DNA of 64,000 nt from Lacrimispora amygdalina (GTDB lineage: Bacteria; Bacillota; Clostridia; Lachnospirales; Lachnospiraceae), in assembly GCF_003432035.1 (NCBI RefSeq), contig NZ_QOHO01000067.1:1-64000 (forward strand), given 5' to 3'. The position numbers and the translations under genes are program-made. Under the pieces are notes generated by a model. That model saw only the letters and a program-made list of their open reading frames with translations. It did no database searches and was not told the origin of the DNA. Every line of letters starts with the position of its first letter. Positions within the stretch are counted from its first letter, which is position 1. Positions 54,747-63,392 of this stretch are shown here, piece by piece.

Positions 54747-55487
54747 GTGGTGGAAAATAAGACACCTATGATTCAGGTTAAGAATCTTTATAAGGTGTAT
54801 CAGGTGGGAGATACCAAAGTCTACGCACTAAACGGAGTAGACTTTACAATATATAAAGGTGAATTTTGCGCCATTGTGGGCCCGTCCGGCTCAGGGAAAT
54901 CCACACTTTTAAATATGATGGCGGGTTTGGAAAAACCATCGAAGGGGGAAATTGTCATTGCGGGAAATCACATTGAAAAGCTTTCAGAGAATCAGCTGGT
55001 TGCATTCAGAAGAAAGCATGTCGGGTTTATTTTCCAGTCTTATAATCTGATAAAGACATTGAATGCGGTAGAGAATGTTGCACTTCCCCTGTCATTTCGG
55101 GGAGTACCGAGAAAAGTCCGGAATGAAAAGGCAAAACAGTACATAAAGCTGGTAGGGCTGGAGAAACAGATGAACCATATGGCAAACGAGATGTCGGGAG
55201 GACAGCAGCAGCGGGTGGGAATTGCAAGAGCGCTTGCAGTTGATCCAAAGATTATTTTTGCGGATGAACCAACCGGAAATCTGGATTCCAAAACGACAAA
55301 AGAGGTTCTTAATCTGATGCAGAAGATTGTAAAAGAGCAGAACCAGACACTTGTCATGGTAACACACGATAATTATATAGCTAAGTTTGCAGACAGACAG
55401 TTCCACATAGTGGATGGAAAGATATTTAAGATTGAAGAACAGCACCACGAGGATACAGAGGGGGATAAGGAACATGTACAGAGTTAA
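54747..55487 (+). CDS. ABC transporter ATPase, MacB/LolD type
   Basis: 246 aa. Walker A GPSGSGKST, Q-loop FQSYNLIKTL, signature MSGGQQQRVGIARAL, Walker B IIFADEPTGNLDSKT. This branch drives MacB-like mechanotransmission or export of peptides and lipoproteins. GTG start with AAGGAGG 8 nt upstream. Its end overlaps the next gene by 14 nt, and a permease follows, so the three form one machine. Confidence 0.95.
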   Translation: MVENKTPMIQVKNLYKVYQVGDTKVYALNGVDFTIYKGEFCAIVGPSGSGKSTLLNMMAGLEKPSKGEIVIAGNHIEKLSENQLVAFRRKHVGFIFQSYNLIKTLNAVENVALPLSFRGVPRKVRNEKAKQYIKLVGLEKQMNHMANEMSGGQQQRVGIARALAVDPKIIFADEPTGNLDSKTTKEVLNLMQKIVKEQNQTLVMVTHDNYIAKFADRQFHIVDGKIFKIEEQHHEDTEGDKEHVQS

Positions 55488-57309
55488 GAGAAAAATTGTA
55501 TGGCTGCTTGCTGTGCTTATGGTGGCTTCATCAATACCGGCAACAGCTTTTGCACAATATGATTTAAGCAAAAATACCTATATTGATGTGAAGAAGACTC
55601 CGTCTGGAAAGACAGGAGAGAATATTACCATCAACATGGTTTTTACCAATAATACAGGCAGTGATTTGGAGGATGTGGCAGTGAGATTTGACAGGGATAT
55701 TCCGGAACAGGAATACAGGGCCACGGAAGACGCGGAGGAAACCACTACTTATACAGGCTCCGTGTTTCCTTTCGAAATATCCTCAAACACCTTTGATAAC
55801 AAAAAGCTGGGCAAGGTTAAAAGCGGCAGCTCTAAAACCTTCAGCCTGACTGCCAGAATCAGGAGAGATGTATCTGAGGGCTATTACTTAGTGCCGTTAG
55901 AGGTCGTTACAGATGCAAAGAAAAAAGATGATGGAGCCCATGCATCCTACGAGAAGGTAAATATCTGGATTACGAAATCTTCCGCCACAACCTCTTCCGG
56001 AGCAAATGAAGGAACCATAAGCTTTGAGCTTGGCGAAGATCAGAGCACACCCTTCGGCACTTATCCGGAAGTCATGAATTTCAATATGAATGTCCGTAAT
56101 TCTTCTTCCCTAACCGCATTCGACGTGAATGTACGTATGGGCGTAAATCAGGACAGTACAAAATTCCCTTTTGATATCAACGATGGGAATTATACCAAAC
56201 ATTACGACCGGATCGGGGGCGGGGAGACCATATCCGTGCCTTACAGCATGATGATCAGAAAAGATGTTTACAGCGGATATTATCCTATTGTATTTAATAT
56301 CGAATACCGGGACAGTACAGACGGTGATATCCAGAAGTCAGAAGAGACTTTCTATGTAAAGGTGCAGAATAAGGATAAAGAGGAAGAGACAAAGGAGTTT
56401 AATGCCAATGACAGAACCAAGGCAAGGATTGTTGTTGACGGCTTTGAAACCAATCCGGAGAAGGTTTACGCCGGTGAGGAGTTTGAACTTACGCTGCATA
56501 TGAAAAATGCCTCGGAGAGTGTTACTGCGAGCAACATTCTTTTTAATCTGGAGTCTGAAAAGGTAACGGAAAGCGCTGTGTTTACGACCGATGAAGGAAG
56601 CTCTTCCATCGTTGTGAATACTCTTGGGGCAGGACAGACCGCAGACATCAAGGTAAAGCTCAGGGCCGGGGCATGGGTGGACCAGAGAACCTATGGACTG
56701 ACCATAAATGAAAAATATGACAGCCCTGAATTTAAAAATGCGGAAGAAAAGATAACAGTTAATATTCCGGTCAAACAGGTTGCACGTTTAAATACAGGAA
56801 CCATAGATATTATGCCGGAATCAATAGCCGCAGGATCTGAAACCAATATTATGTTCCCTGTTAATAATACGGGCAAGGTTCTTCTTTATAATGTTATGGT
56901 GGCATTCGTAGGAGATTCTATCCAGCAGACTACTACCTACATCGGTAATATTAAGCCAGGAGAAACCGGTAATGTAGATGCCATGATTACGGGTACAACT
57001 CCCACAGCAGATGACGGAAAAATCAAGATTCTAATTACCTATGAGGATGAAAACGGAGTAGTCTCTGATCCGATAGAAAAAGAAGTCACATTAATGGTAA
57101 CAGAGCAGGAAGAGACAGGGACGGATACAGGTGATATGGGTGAACTGCCTGCAGATGTACAGCCCACAGGTTTTGCAAAGTACAGTAAAATTCTTGTCCC
57201 AGCCGCTGGCGTACTAATCGCTGCAGGAGCCGGTGCCGCCATTTTCTTCTGGAAAAGAAGAAAAAAGAAGAAGCTGGCAGCAGAAGAGGAATTAAACGAT
57301 GAGATTTAG
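55474..57309 (+). CDS. Exported CARDB/COG1361-like surface protein with C-terminal anchor
   Basis: 611 aa from ATG 55474. A signal peptide (about 5-27, VWLLAVLMVASSIPATAFA) is followed by at least four beta-sandwich repeats of the CARDB/COG1361 kind, each with GENITINMVFTNNTG-like cores (about 45, 195, 345, 470). A membrane segment (about 573-593) and a basic tail end the protein. It is thus an extracellular adaptor anchored beside the MacB-like permease. It overlaps both neighbours (14 nt, 11 nt). Function in secretion or signal transfer is inference. Confidence 0.88.
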   Translation: MYRVKRKIVWLLAVLMVASSIPATAFAQYDLSKNTYIDVKKTPSGKTGENITINMVFTNNTGSDLEDVAVRFDRDIPEQEYRATEDAEETTTYTGSVFPFEISSNTFDNKKLGKVKSGSSKTFSLTARIRRDVSEGYYLVPLEVVTDAKKKDDGAHASYEKVNIWITKSSATTSSGANEGTISFELGEDQSTPFGTYPEVMNFNMNVRNSSSLTAFDVNVRMGVNQDSTKFPFDINDGNYTKHYDRIGGGETISVPYSMMIRKDVYSGYYPIVFNIEYRDSTDGDIQKSEETFYVKVQNKDKEEETKEFNANDRTKARIVVDGFETNPEKVYAGEEFELTLHMKNASESVTASNILFNLESEKVTESAVFTTDEGSSSIVVNTLGAGQTADIKVKLRAGAWVDQRTYGLTINEKYDSPEFKNAEEKITVNIPVKQVARLNTGTIDIMPESIAAGSETNIMFPVNNTGKVLLYNVMVAFVGDSIQQTTTYIGNIKPGETGNVDAMITGTTPTADDGKIKILITYEDENGVVSDPIEKEVTLMVTEQEETGTDTGDMGELPADVQPTGFAKYSKILVPAAGVLIAAGAGAAIFFWKRRKKKKLAAEEELNDEI

Positions 57310-58657
57310 CGATTTGCTTTCCATGAGTGTGAACAATTTAAGACGGAGAAAGATGAGGACATTTTTAACTGTTCTGGGAGTTCTGATTGGTACGGCTTCC
57401 ATTGTTGTTATGGTATCTCTGGGGATCGGTTTTAATGAACTTACCATGGAACAGTACGCTTCTTATGGAAGCCTGACTGAAATCACCGTGTACTCCAATC
57501 AATCGTTTGGCGGAGACGGAAAGAACGAACCAAAGCACATGACGGATGATGTGATTGCCCAATTTGGAAAAATGGATCATGTAAAGGCGGCTTCCCCGCT
57601 TTTGCAGGCAGATACGATCATGAGCCAGGGGGCATATCAGGCAAATATCACAGTGATCGGAGTAACTCCGGAATATATGGAGAATATTTCTTTAAAACAG
57701 GGTCACCTTCCGGATAAAGGGAAGAAAGAACTGCAGATGGTGGTTGGAAATATGGTTGCCAGGCAGTTTAGCAACCCGAAAAGCAGAAGTCAGGATTTTT
57801 ATGATGATCCAACCAAAGTTCCTGATATTGATTTTATAAACAGACCCATTTTTGTGGTTTTTGATACGGATGCCTATTATCAGGCCCAAAACGGCGGATC
57901 AGGTGACGGGAAAACTCCCGTCAAGCCGCCTAAAAAATATCTGTTGAAGACAGCAGGTCTGGTAGCGGGAGGTGTGGAGGACTATAATAATTACAGCTAC
58001 AATGTTTATGTTGATCTGGAAGCGTTAAAATCCCAGTTAAAGCAGATTTTTAAGAAGAAACCCATTCCCAATCAGCCTACCAATAAAAAGGGAAAGCCTT
58101 ACGGCTATTTTATTTATGACCAGGCGGTCGTGGAGGTAGATGATATGGCCAATGTAACGGAAGTTCAAAAGGCTATAACAGATATGGGGTATCAGGCAAA
58201 CAGCAATATGGAATGGCTGGAACAGTCCCAGAAGCAGGCTAAGATGGTTCAGGCACTGCTTGGCGGAATCGGAACGGTATCCTTATTTGTAGCAGCAATC
58301 GGTATTGCCAATACCATGATGATGTCCATCTATGAAAGAACGAAGGAAATCGGAATTTTAAAGGTACTGGGGCTTGATATGAACCATATCAGAGACATGT
58401 TTCTTCTGGAATCAGGATTTATAGGTTTCCTTGGAGGCGTAACGGGAATTGTATTCAGTTACGGGGTTTCTTTTCTCATAAACCGTTTTCTGGCCGGCCG
58501 TTTTATGCCGGATATGCCTGGAGATTTATCAAGAATACCGGTGTGGCTGTCTCTGGCTGCCGTAGGATTTTCTATTTTTGTAGGCATGGCTGCCGGATTT
58601 TTCCCATCACTCAGAGCCATGAAACTGAGTCCTCTTGCTGCCATTCGCAACGAGTAA
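57299..58657 (+). CDS. MacB/FtsX-type ABC permease
   Basis: 452 aa. TM1 about 18-42 (RTFLTVLGVLIGTASIVVMV), a large extracytoplasmic MacB_PCD-like domain (about 45-315), then FtsX-type membrane segments near 320-345, 370-398 and 418-440 with IYERTKEIGILKVLGL. Together with the ATPase and the CARDB-like protein it forms a type VII ABC machine, which moves substrates outside the membrane or transmits force. Confidence 0.94.
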   Translation: MRFSDLLSMSVNNLRRRKMRTFLTVLGVLIGTASIVVMVSLGIGFNELTMEQYASYGSLTEITVYSNQSFGGDGKNEPKHMTDDVIAQFGKMDHVKAASPLLQADTIMSQGAYQANITVIGVTPEYMENISLKQGHLPDKGKKELQMVVGNMVARQFSNPKSRSQDFYDDPTKVPDIDFINRPIFVVFDTDAYYQAQNGGSGDGKTPVKPPKKYLLKTAGLVAGGVEDYNNYSYNVYVDLEALKSQLKQIFKKKPIPNQPTNKKGKPYGYFIYDQAVVEVDDMANVTEVQKAITDMGYQANSNMEWLEQSQKQAKMVQALLGGIGTVSLFVAAIGIANTMMMSIYERTKEIGILKVLGLDMNHIRDMFLLESGFIGFLGGVTGIVFSYGVSFLINRFLAGRFMPDMPGDLSRIPVWLSLAAVGFSIFVGMAAGFFPSLRAMKLSPLAAIRNE

Positions 58658-58682
58658 AGCTAAGTAATATTAAAAAAAGACC

Positions 58683-58711
58683 TTGCATTTTTCGGAGGAA
58701 TCATTTATTAT
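58683..58711 (+). promoter_or_regulatory. Promoter of the ZTP riboswitch-purine operon
   Basis: TTGCAT (58683-58688), 17 bp, TATTAT (58706-58711), a few bases before the aptamer. Confidence 0.65.
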
Positions 58712-58723
58712 GTTAAACAAGGT

Positions 58724-58793
58724 ACGTGCAACTGGCGGATAAGTGGAGAAAACCACGGGGAGCACGTTACAATCAGAAGCCGACCGCCTGGGC
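58724..58793 (+). promoter_or_regulatory. ZTP (pfl) riboswitch aptamer
   Basis: ACGTGCAACTGGCGG (58724 on), GTGGAGAAAACCACGGGGAG, CACGT, then GCCGACCGCCTGGGCA at the 3' side match the pfl/ZTP motif, including the conserved CCGCCTGGGC. It senses ZMP/ZTP (AICAR phosphates), which accumulate when 10-formyl-THF is short. The genes it controls act on exactly that intermediate. Confidence 0.94.
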
Positions 58794-58822
58794 ACCGCTA
58801 TGGGATGTCCAGGCGGTTTTTT
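58784..58822 (+). terminator. ZTP riboswitch terminator
   Basis: CCGCCTGGGCA (58784-58794) pairs with TGTCCAGGCGG (58806-58816), followed by six T. Its 5' arm is the conserved aptamer 3' strand, so ligand binding prevents termination. Confidence 0.92.
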
Positions 58823-58854
58823 GCGTTCTTATTGATGAAGGAGGACTAGAAGTC

Positions 58855-59568
58855 ATGAATTTGGTTTCTTTGAAGGATGATTTAACGAACAATTCCTATC
58901 CGGGAAGAGGGATAATTATCGGCAAATCCCCTGATGGCAGAAAGGCAGTAACAGCCTATTTTATCATGGGAAGAAGTGTCAACAGCCGCAATCGCGTATT
59001 TGTGGAAGATGGAGATGGAATCCGTACCCAGGCTCACGATCCTTCAAAACTGTCAGATCCCAGTCTGATTATCTATGCTCCGGTTCGTGTCATGGGCAAC
59101 AAAACAATTGTGACAAACGGAGATCAGACAGACACCATCTATAAAGGAATGGATTTTCAGCTTACGTTTGAGCAGACTCTTCGCAGCAGAGAGTTTGAGC
59201 CGGACAGCCCCAATTACACTCCACGTATATCCGGTATCATGCATGTGGAGGATGGAAGATTTAACTATGCCATGTCTATATTAAAAAGTAACAATGGAGA
59301 TCCATCTGCCTGCAACCGCTTCACCTTTGCCTATGAAAATCCAGTACCAGGAGAAGCCCATTTTATTCATACCTATATGCATGACGGCAATCCCCTGCCA
59401 AGCTTTGAAGGGGAACCAAAACTGGTGGAAGTTTTAGATGACCAGGATGAGTATACTTCCATGATCTGGGAAAGTCTGAATGAAGAGAATAAAGTATCGT
59501 TGTTTGTCCGTTATATTGATCTTGTAACAGGGGAATTTGAGACCCGGATAATAAATAAGAATAAATAG
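58855..59568 (+). CDS. IMP cyclohydrolase, PurO-like
   Basis: 237 aa from ATG 58855 (GAAGGAGG about 10 nt upstream, after the riboswitch terminator). Closes FAICAR to IMP, the last step of purine synthesis. It belongs to the archaeal PurO-like family (PF07826) rather than the PurH N-domain: NSYPGRGIIIGKSPDG, YFIMGRSVNSRNRVF, PRISGIMH and FTFAYENPVPGEAHFIHTY. Its partner gene, an AICAR transformylase without the cyclohydrolase half, starts 14 nt later. Confidence 0.93.
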   Translation: MNLVSLKDDLTNNSYPGRGIIIGKSPDGRKAVTAYFIMGRSVNSRNRVFVEDGDGIRTQAHDPSKLSDPSLIIYAPVRVMGNKTIVTNGDQTDTIYKGMDFQLTFEQTLRSREFEPDSPNYTPRISGIMHVEDGRFNYAMSILKSNNGDPSACNRFTFAYENPVPGEAHFIHTYMHDGNPLPSFEGEPKLVEVLDDQDEYTSMIWESLNEENKVSLFVRYIDLVTGEFETRIINKNK

Positions 59569-59582
59569 CAGGAGCACAAAAG

Positions 59583-60761
59583 ATGAATGAATTAGAATTA
59601 AAATATGGATGTAACCCCAATCAGAAACCATCAAGAATCTATATGGCAGATGGATCCGATCTGCCCATAACCGTATTAAGCGGAAAACCCGGATATATTA
59701 ATTTTTTGGATGCATTCAATGGCTGGCAGCTGGTAAAAGAGTTAAAGGAGGCCACCGGTCTGCCTGCAGCTGCCTCATTTAAGCACGTGTCTCCTGCAGG
59801 TGCAGCAGTAGGACTTCCCTTAAGCCCCGTACTAAAAAAGATCTACTGGGTTGAGGATATGGGGGAGCTTTCCCCTCTTGCCTGTGCTTACGCCAGAGCC
59901 AGGGGAGCTGACCGCATGTCTTCCTTTGGCGATTATATTTCCTTGTCAGATCCCTGTGATGAAGATACGGCTAAGATCATAAAGAGAGAGGTGTCAGACG
60001 GCGTCATAGCACCTGGTTATACACCGGAAGCTCTGGACATTTTAAAATCCAAGAAGAACGGCAATTATAATGTTATTTTAATTGATCCGGAATATTTACC
60101 GGAGCCCATAGAGAAAAAGCAGGTTTACGGAGTTACGTTTGAACAGGGAAGAAATGAAATTAAAATCGGCCGGGAATTGTTTGAAAACAGAGTGACTCAG
60201 AATAAGGAGATTCCGAAAGCTGCCGAGATTGATTTAATAATCTCTTTAATTACGTTAAAATACACCCAGTCCAATTCTGTCTGCTATGCAAAGGACGGAC
60301 AGGCAATCGGAATCGGAGCCGGACAGCAGTCCCGCGTCCACTGTACCAGACTGGCGGGAAGCAAAGCGGATAACTGGTATTTAAGGCAGGCACCAAAGGT
60401 GCTTGAACTCCCATTTCTTGATAATATCCGCCGTGCAGACAGGGATAATGCCATTGACGTTTATATCGGTGAGGATTATATGGATGTATTGGCGGATGGC
60501 AGATGGGAGCTGGTGTTTAAGGAAAAGCCCCCGGTTTTTTCGGCAGAGGAAAAAAGGCAGTGGCTTGATCAGTTATCTGATGTATCCCTTGGATCTGATG
60601 CATTTTTCCCATTTGGAGATAACATTGACCGGGCATTTAAAAGCGGTGTGAAGTACGTTGTTCAGCCAGGCGGCTCCGTCAGGGATGATCAGGTGATTGA
60701 AACCTGTGACAAATACGGTATGGTAATGGCATTTAATGGAATACGCCTCTTCCACCATTAA
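59583..60761 (+). CDS. purH: AICAR formyltransferase, stand-alone PurH C-terminal type
   Basis: 392 aa. Transfers a formyl group from 10-formyl-THF to AICAR. It starts LKYGCNPNQKPSRIYM at the transformylase domain and lacks the N-terminal IMP cyclohydrolase domain of normal bifunctional PurH (about 510 aa). SFKHVSPAGAAVG, IGIGAGQQSRVHCTRLAG, DAFFPFGDNID and VVQPGGSVRDD are the catalytic blocks. The missing activity comes from the PurO-like gene before it. Both follow the ZTP switch. Confidence 0.95.
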   Translation: MNELELKYGCNPNQKPSRIYMADGSDLPITVLSGKPGYINFLDAFNGWQLVKELKEATGLPAAASFKHVSPAGAAVGLPLSPVLKKIYWVEDMGELSPLACAYARARGADRMSSFGDYISLSDPCDEDTAKIIKREVSDGVIAPGYTPEALDILKSKKNGNYNVILIDPEYLPEPIEKKQVYGVTFEQGRNEIKIGRELFENRVTQNKEIPKAAEIDLIISLITLKYTQSNSVCYAKDGQAIGIGAGQQSRVHCTRLAGSKADNWYLRQAPKVLELPFLDNIRRADRDNAIDVYIGEDYMDVLADGRWELVFKEKPPVFSAEEKRQWLDQLSDVSLGSDAFFPFGDNIDRAFKSGVKYVVQPGGSVRDDQVIETCDKYGMVMAFNGIRLFHH

Positions 60762-60780
60762 TAAAATAAATGAAGGGATC

Positions 60781-60806
60781 GGACCGGTGTCCGGTCCTTT
60801 TTTTTA
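60781..60806 (+). terminator. Terminator of the purine operon
   Basis: GGACCGG (60781-60787), loop TGT, CCGGTCC (60791-60797), then eight or more T. Confidence 0.92.
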
Positions 60807-60949
60807 CGGTTTTACTTTACATAAAAATATTATGTAAAGTAATGCAGATAATCTGAGAAAAAATAAGTACCAGCCTATATTTTTTGTAAAAGCACTTTAA
60901 AGGCGGGGGCGGCATAAAATAGGATTAAGTAAGTTTAAGGTGGCTTTCT

Positions 60950-61231
60950 TTGAAAACTTTTCCCAAACCTTTAACTGCGCGAGAGGAACGAGAGTGTCTG
61001 GAACGATACCAGGAAGGGGATCAGGAGGCGAGAGCCACACTCATCGAGCGTAATATGCGTCTTGTGGCCCATGTTGCAAAAAAGTATCAGAATACAGACT
61101 ATGATATGGAAGATCTCCTATCCGTGGGGACTATCGGGTTAATCAAAGCTGTTAATACCTTTCATCCGGACAGAGGATCAAGGCTGGCCACTTATGCGGC
61201 GAAATGTGTGGAGAATGAGATCCTATCATAA
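60950..61231 (+). CDS. sigK: N-terminal half of sporulation sigma factor SigK, interrupted
   Basis: 93 aa. Reads KPLTAREERECLERY, ATLIERNMRLVAHVAKKYQN, DLLSVGTIGLIKAVNTF, GSRLATYAAKCVENEIL and then stops. That is sigma region 2 of SigK; full SigK is about 230 aa, so regions 3-4 are missing. The break falls after ENEIL, the place where skin elements split sigK in Bacillus, and AATGA (61214-61218) matches the 5-bp Bacillus crossover core as I recall it. No pro-sequence, as in C. difficile SigK. TTG start with AAGGTGG upstream; CATAAAAT (60913-60920) resembles a sigma-E -10. The C-terminal half is not in the window. Confidence 0.85.
   Translation: MKTFPKPLTAREERECLERYQEGDQEARATLIERNMRLVAHVAKKYQNTDYDMEDLLSVGTIGLIKAVNTFHPDRGSRLATYAAKCVENEILS
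61214..61226 (+). other. Candidate skin-like attachment point in sigK
   Basis: AATGAGATCCTAT: sigK homology ends here and unrelated sequence with a TAA follows. If an element begins here, the same core should occur ahead of the C-terminal sigK half beyond the window. Confidence 0.45.
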
Positions 61232-61299
61232 TGGCTTCTGTATTGAGCTGCAATGCTCATATTTTTTCTGAAAACCTTTGAAAAATAATTGCTGTACTC

Positions 61300-61327
61300 T
61301 TGCAATAGATTACCCAGTTGTTATAAT
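61300..61327 (+). promoter_or_regulatory. Promoter of the alpha-galactosidase gene
   Basis: TTGCAA (61300-61305), 16 bp, TATAAT (61322-61327). Confidence 0.7.
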
Positions 61328-61368
61328 GATATCAGATTTATCAATAATTACCAGGAAAGGATATGTAT

Positions 61369-62661
61369 ATGAGCAGAATTTTATCATCAGAAAAACCTCC
61401 CATGGGATGGAACAGCTATGACTATTATGATACCACAGTAACAGAACGTGAGGTCAGGGCTAATGCTGAATATATGTCACAGAATTTAAAAGAATATGGC
61501 TGGGAATATATCGTGGTTGACATACAATGGTATGCCCATTATGCCGGAACCAGGCGGGAAGAGTGCCAGTATATCCCCTTTGGGAAGGTTGAGATTGATG
61601 AATATTCCAGACTCTGGCCGTGTCCCGGCCGTTTCCCGTCTTCCGCGGGAGGTCAGGGGTTTAAACCGCTGGCTGATTATATCCATGGACTGGGCTTAAA
61701 ATTTGGAATTCACATCATGAGGGGAATTCCCCGTATAGCGGCTCATAACTGCATGAAAATAATGAATACAGATATAACAGCAGACCGGATTTCAGATCCT
61801 TATTCCATCTGCTCCTGGAATCCGGATATGTATGGAGTAATTCCCCAGGCTGAGGGGGCACAGGCGTATTATGATTCTGTTTTTCAGCTGTATGCGCAGT
61901 GGGGGGTGGATTTCATCAAATGCGATGATATCTGCCGTATGGATGCAGCGTCTGCAAAAGAAGAGATACGTATGCTTCATGACGCAATCAAAAACAGCGG
62001 GAGGCAGATGGTACTCAGCCTGTCACCAGGACCTGCCCTCCTTGATGAAGCATGGCATTATGAAACTTACGCCAATATGTGGCGGATTACCGATGATTTC
62101 TGGGATGACTGGAAGCTGTTAAAACAGATGTTTGTTCGCTGCGAACATTGGCAGAATCATGTGAGTGAAGGAAATTACCCGGATTGTGATATGCTTCCGG
62201 TAGGTATGTTAGGAAAAGGTTTCGGTGATGAGAGAATGACCCGGTTTACAAAGGATGAGCAGATTACAATGATGACGCTGTGGTGTATATTCCGGTCTCC
62301 GCTGATGATTGGCGCTGAACTGACTCTGATGGATAAATGGACGAAGGGACTGCTTACAAATCCGGAAGTTTTAGCCCTTCTCAGTGACAAATGCAAAGCA
62401 TCACAGCTTGCGCGCAATGGGGATCGGTGTATCTGGCACAGCAGCCATAGGGAAAATGGTTTTAATTATCTGGCTGTATTCAATCTTTCTGAGGAGGAAA
62501 GTGAGATTGTCATACAGACCTGTCTCTTAAATATTGAAAACTTTAAAGATATCTGCTTTAAAGAACTTTGGACAGGTGAAATATTTACTTGTACAACAAA
62601 GGATCTGGTATTAAAAGTACCTGGTCACGGAGCAAAACTTTGCCGGTTCCAGCAAACCTGA
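61369..62661 (+). CDS. Alpha-galactosidase, GH27-like, intracellular
   Basis: 430 aa from ATG 61369 (AGGAAAGG 8 nt upstream; ATG 61363 is too close). Glycoside hydrolase family 27-like TIM barrel: KPPMGWNSYDYYDTTVTE at the start, VDIQWY, LKFGIHIMRGIPR, WGVDFIKCDDICR with the nucleophile Asp (about 185), and WRITDDFWDDW with the acid/base Asp (about 240). A beta-sandwich C-domain ends it. No signal peptide, so it acts on imported galactosides. GH27 also contains isomaltodextranases and N-acetylgalactosaminidases; exact specificity is uncertain. Confidence 0.9.
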   Translation: MSRILSSEKPPMGWNSYDYYDTTVTEREVRANAEYMSQNLKEYGWEYIVVDIQWYAHYAGTRREECQYIPFGKVEIDEYSRLWPCPGRFPSSAGGQGFKPLADYIHGLGLKFGIHIMRGIPRIAAHNCMKIMNTDITADRISDPYSICSWNPDMYGVIPQAEGAQAYYDSVFQLYAQWGVDFIKCDDICRMDAASAKEEIRMLHDAIKNSGRQMVLSLSPGPALLDEAWHYETYANMWRITDDFWDDWKLLKQMFVRCEHWQNHVSEGNYPDCDMLPVGMLGKGFGDERMTRFTKDEQITMMTLWCIFRSPLMIGAELTLMDKWTKGLLTNPEVLALLSDKCKASQLARNGDRCIWHSSHRENGFNYLAVFNLSEEESEIVIQTCLLNIENFKDICFKELWTGEIFTCTTKDLVLKVPGHGAKLCRFQQT

Positions 62662-62665
62662 CTTT

Positions 62666-62702
62666 AAAAGACATGGGAGTGAGAATATTCCCATGTCTTT
62701 TT
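62666..62702 (+). terminator. Terminator after the GH27 gene
   Basis: AAAAGACATGGGA (62666-62678) pairs with TCCCATGTCTTTT (62689-62701), followed by T. Confidence 0.92.
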
Positions 62703-62768
62703 CATATATATAAAAAAATAAGACAGGGGGGATGAAAAACGAAACTGATTGCTGTTGGCAGCCGGCTG

Positions 62769-63203
62769 ATGAAGGATGATGGAATTGGGCTTATCGTTGC
62801 ACAAGAGCTGGAAAAACGGTTCCATGATTCAGAACTGGAGATAACCTATGGAGAAACAGACAGTGAGGGGTGTTTTTATTCTCTGAATCCCGATGATTTT
62901 GTACTGATTTTAGATGCCATGACAACCGGAGAACGGCCGGGTACTGTGAAAATATTTTCCTTAAATGAACTTATGGATCAGAGAGCGGATCTGTCCATGC
63001 AGCACGATATGAGTTTTCTGGATCTTATGAAACTTTACAGATGTTCCATAAGAGGATACTTAATTGGGATTGAGGCTTCCCTGATTGTTCCAGGCCTTGA
63101 GCTAAGTCCTGCACTTTACAGGCAGTTTCCGGAAATTTGCAGAGAAACAGAAGATATAATAAGAGGTATTCTGTCAAAAGAAGCAAAGCGGAAAACAGAA
63201 TGA
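62769..63203 (+). CDS. Hydrogenase maturation protease family, 5' end apparently frameshifted
   Basis: 144 aa from ATG 62769, but homology starts earlier: the frame upstream reads KLIAVGSR directly before LMKDDGIGLIVAQELE, the usual opening of HyaD/HycI proteases, with no start codon in that frame. An ATG with a G-rich ribosome site sits at 62732 in another frame; removing one A from the AAAAA run (62735-62739) would join them. LILDAMTTG supplies the second metal ligand and MQHDMSFLDL the His; YLIGIEASLIVPGLELS is also typical. Such proteases trim NiFe-hydrogenase large subunits, though none is visible here. Confidence 0.75.
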   Translation: MKDDGIGLIVAQELEKRFHDSELEITYGETDSEGCFYSLNPDDFVLILDAMTTGERPGTVKIFSLNELMDQRADLSMQHDMSFLDLMKLYRCSIRGYLIGIEASLIVPGLELSPALYRQFPEICRETEDIIRGILSKEAKRKTE

Positions 63204-63392
63204 ATCACCTTCTTGTACAAAAAACATGGAAATCAGGCTTAAAAGGCAGGCCTGCACATATATTCTAACAGATAAGCGTCATCTGATCATAGTAATTTAT
63301 ATTTAAACCAGAAAGAGTAATGATGATTTGGCGTTCCTTCAAAGATTTGCCGGTGAATTAGTAAATGTAAAAATTGGTAAGGAGGTTTCATT
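63204..63392 (+). other. Intergenic region before the GPT-repeat gene
   Basis: 189 bp without a gene. AT-rich, with no terminator of note; AAGGAGG at 63379-63385 is the next gene's ribosome site. Confidence 0.4.
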
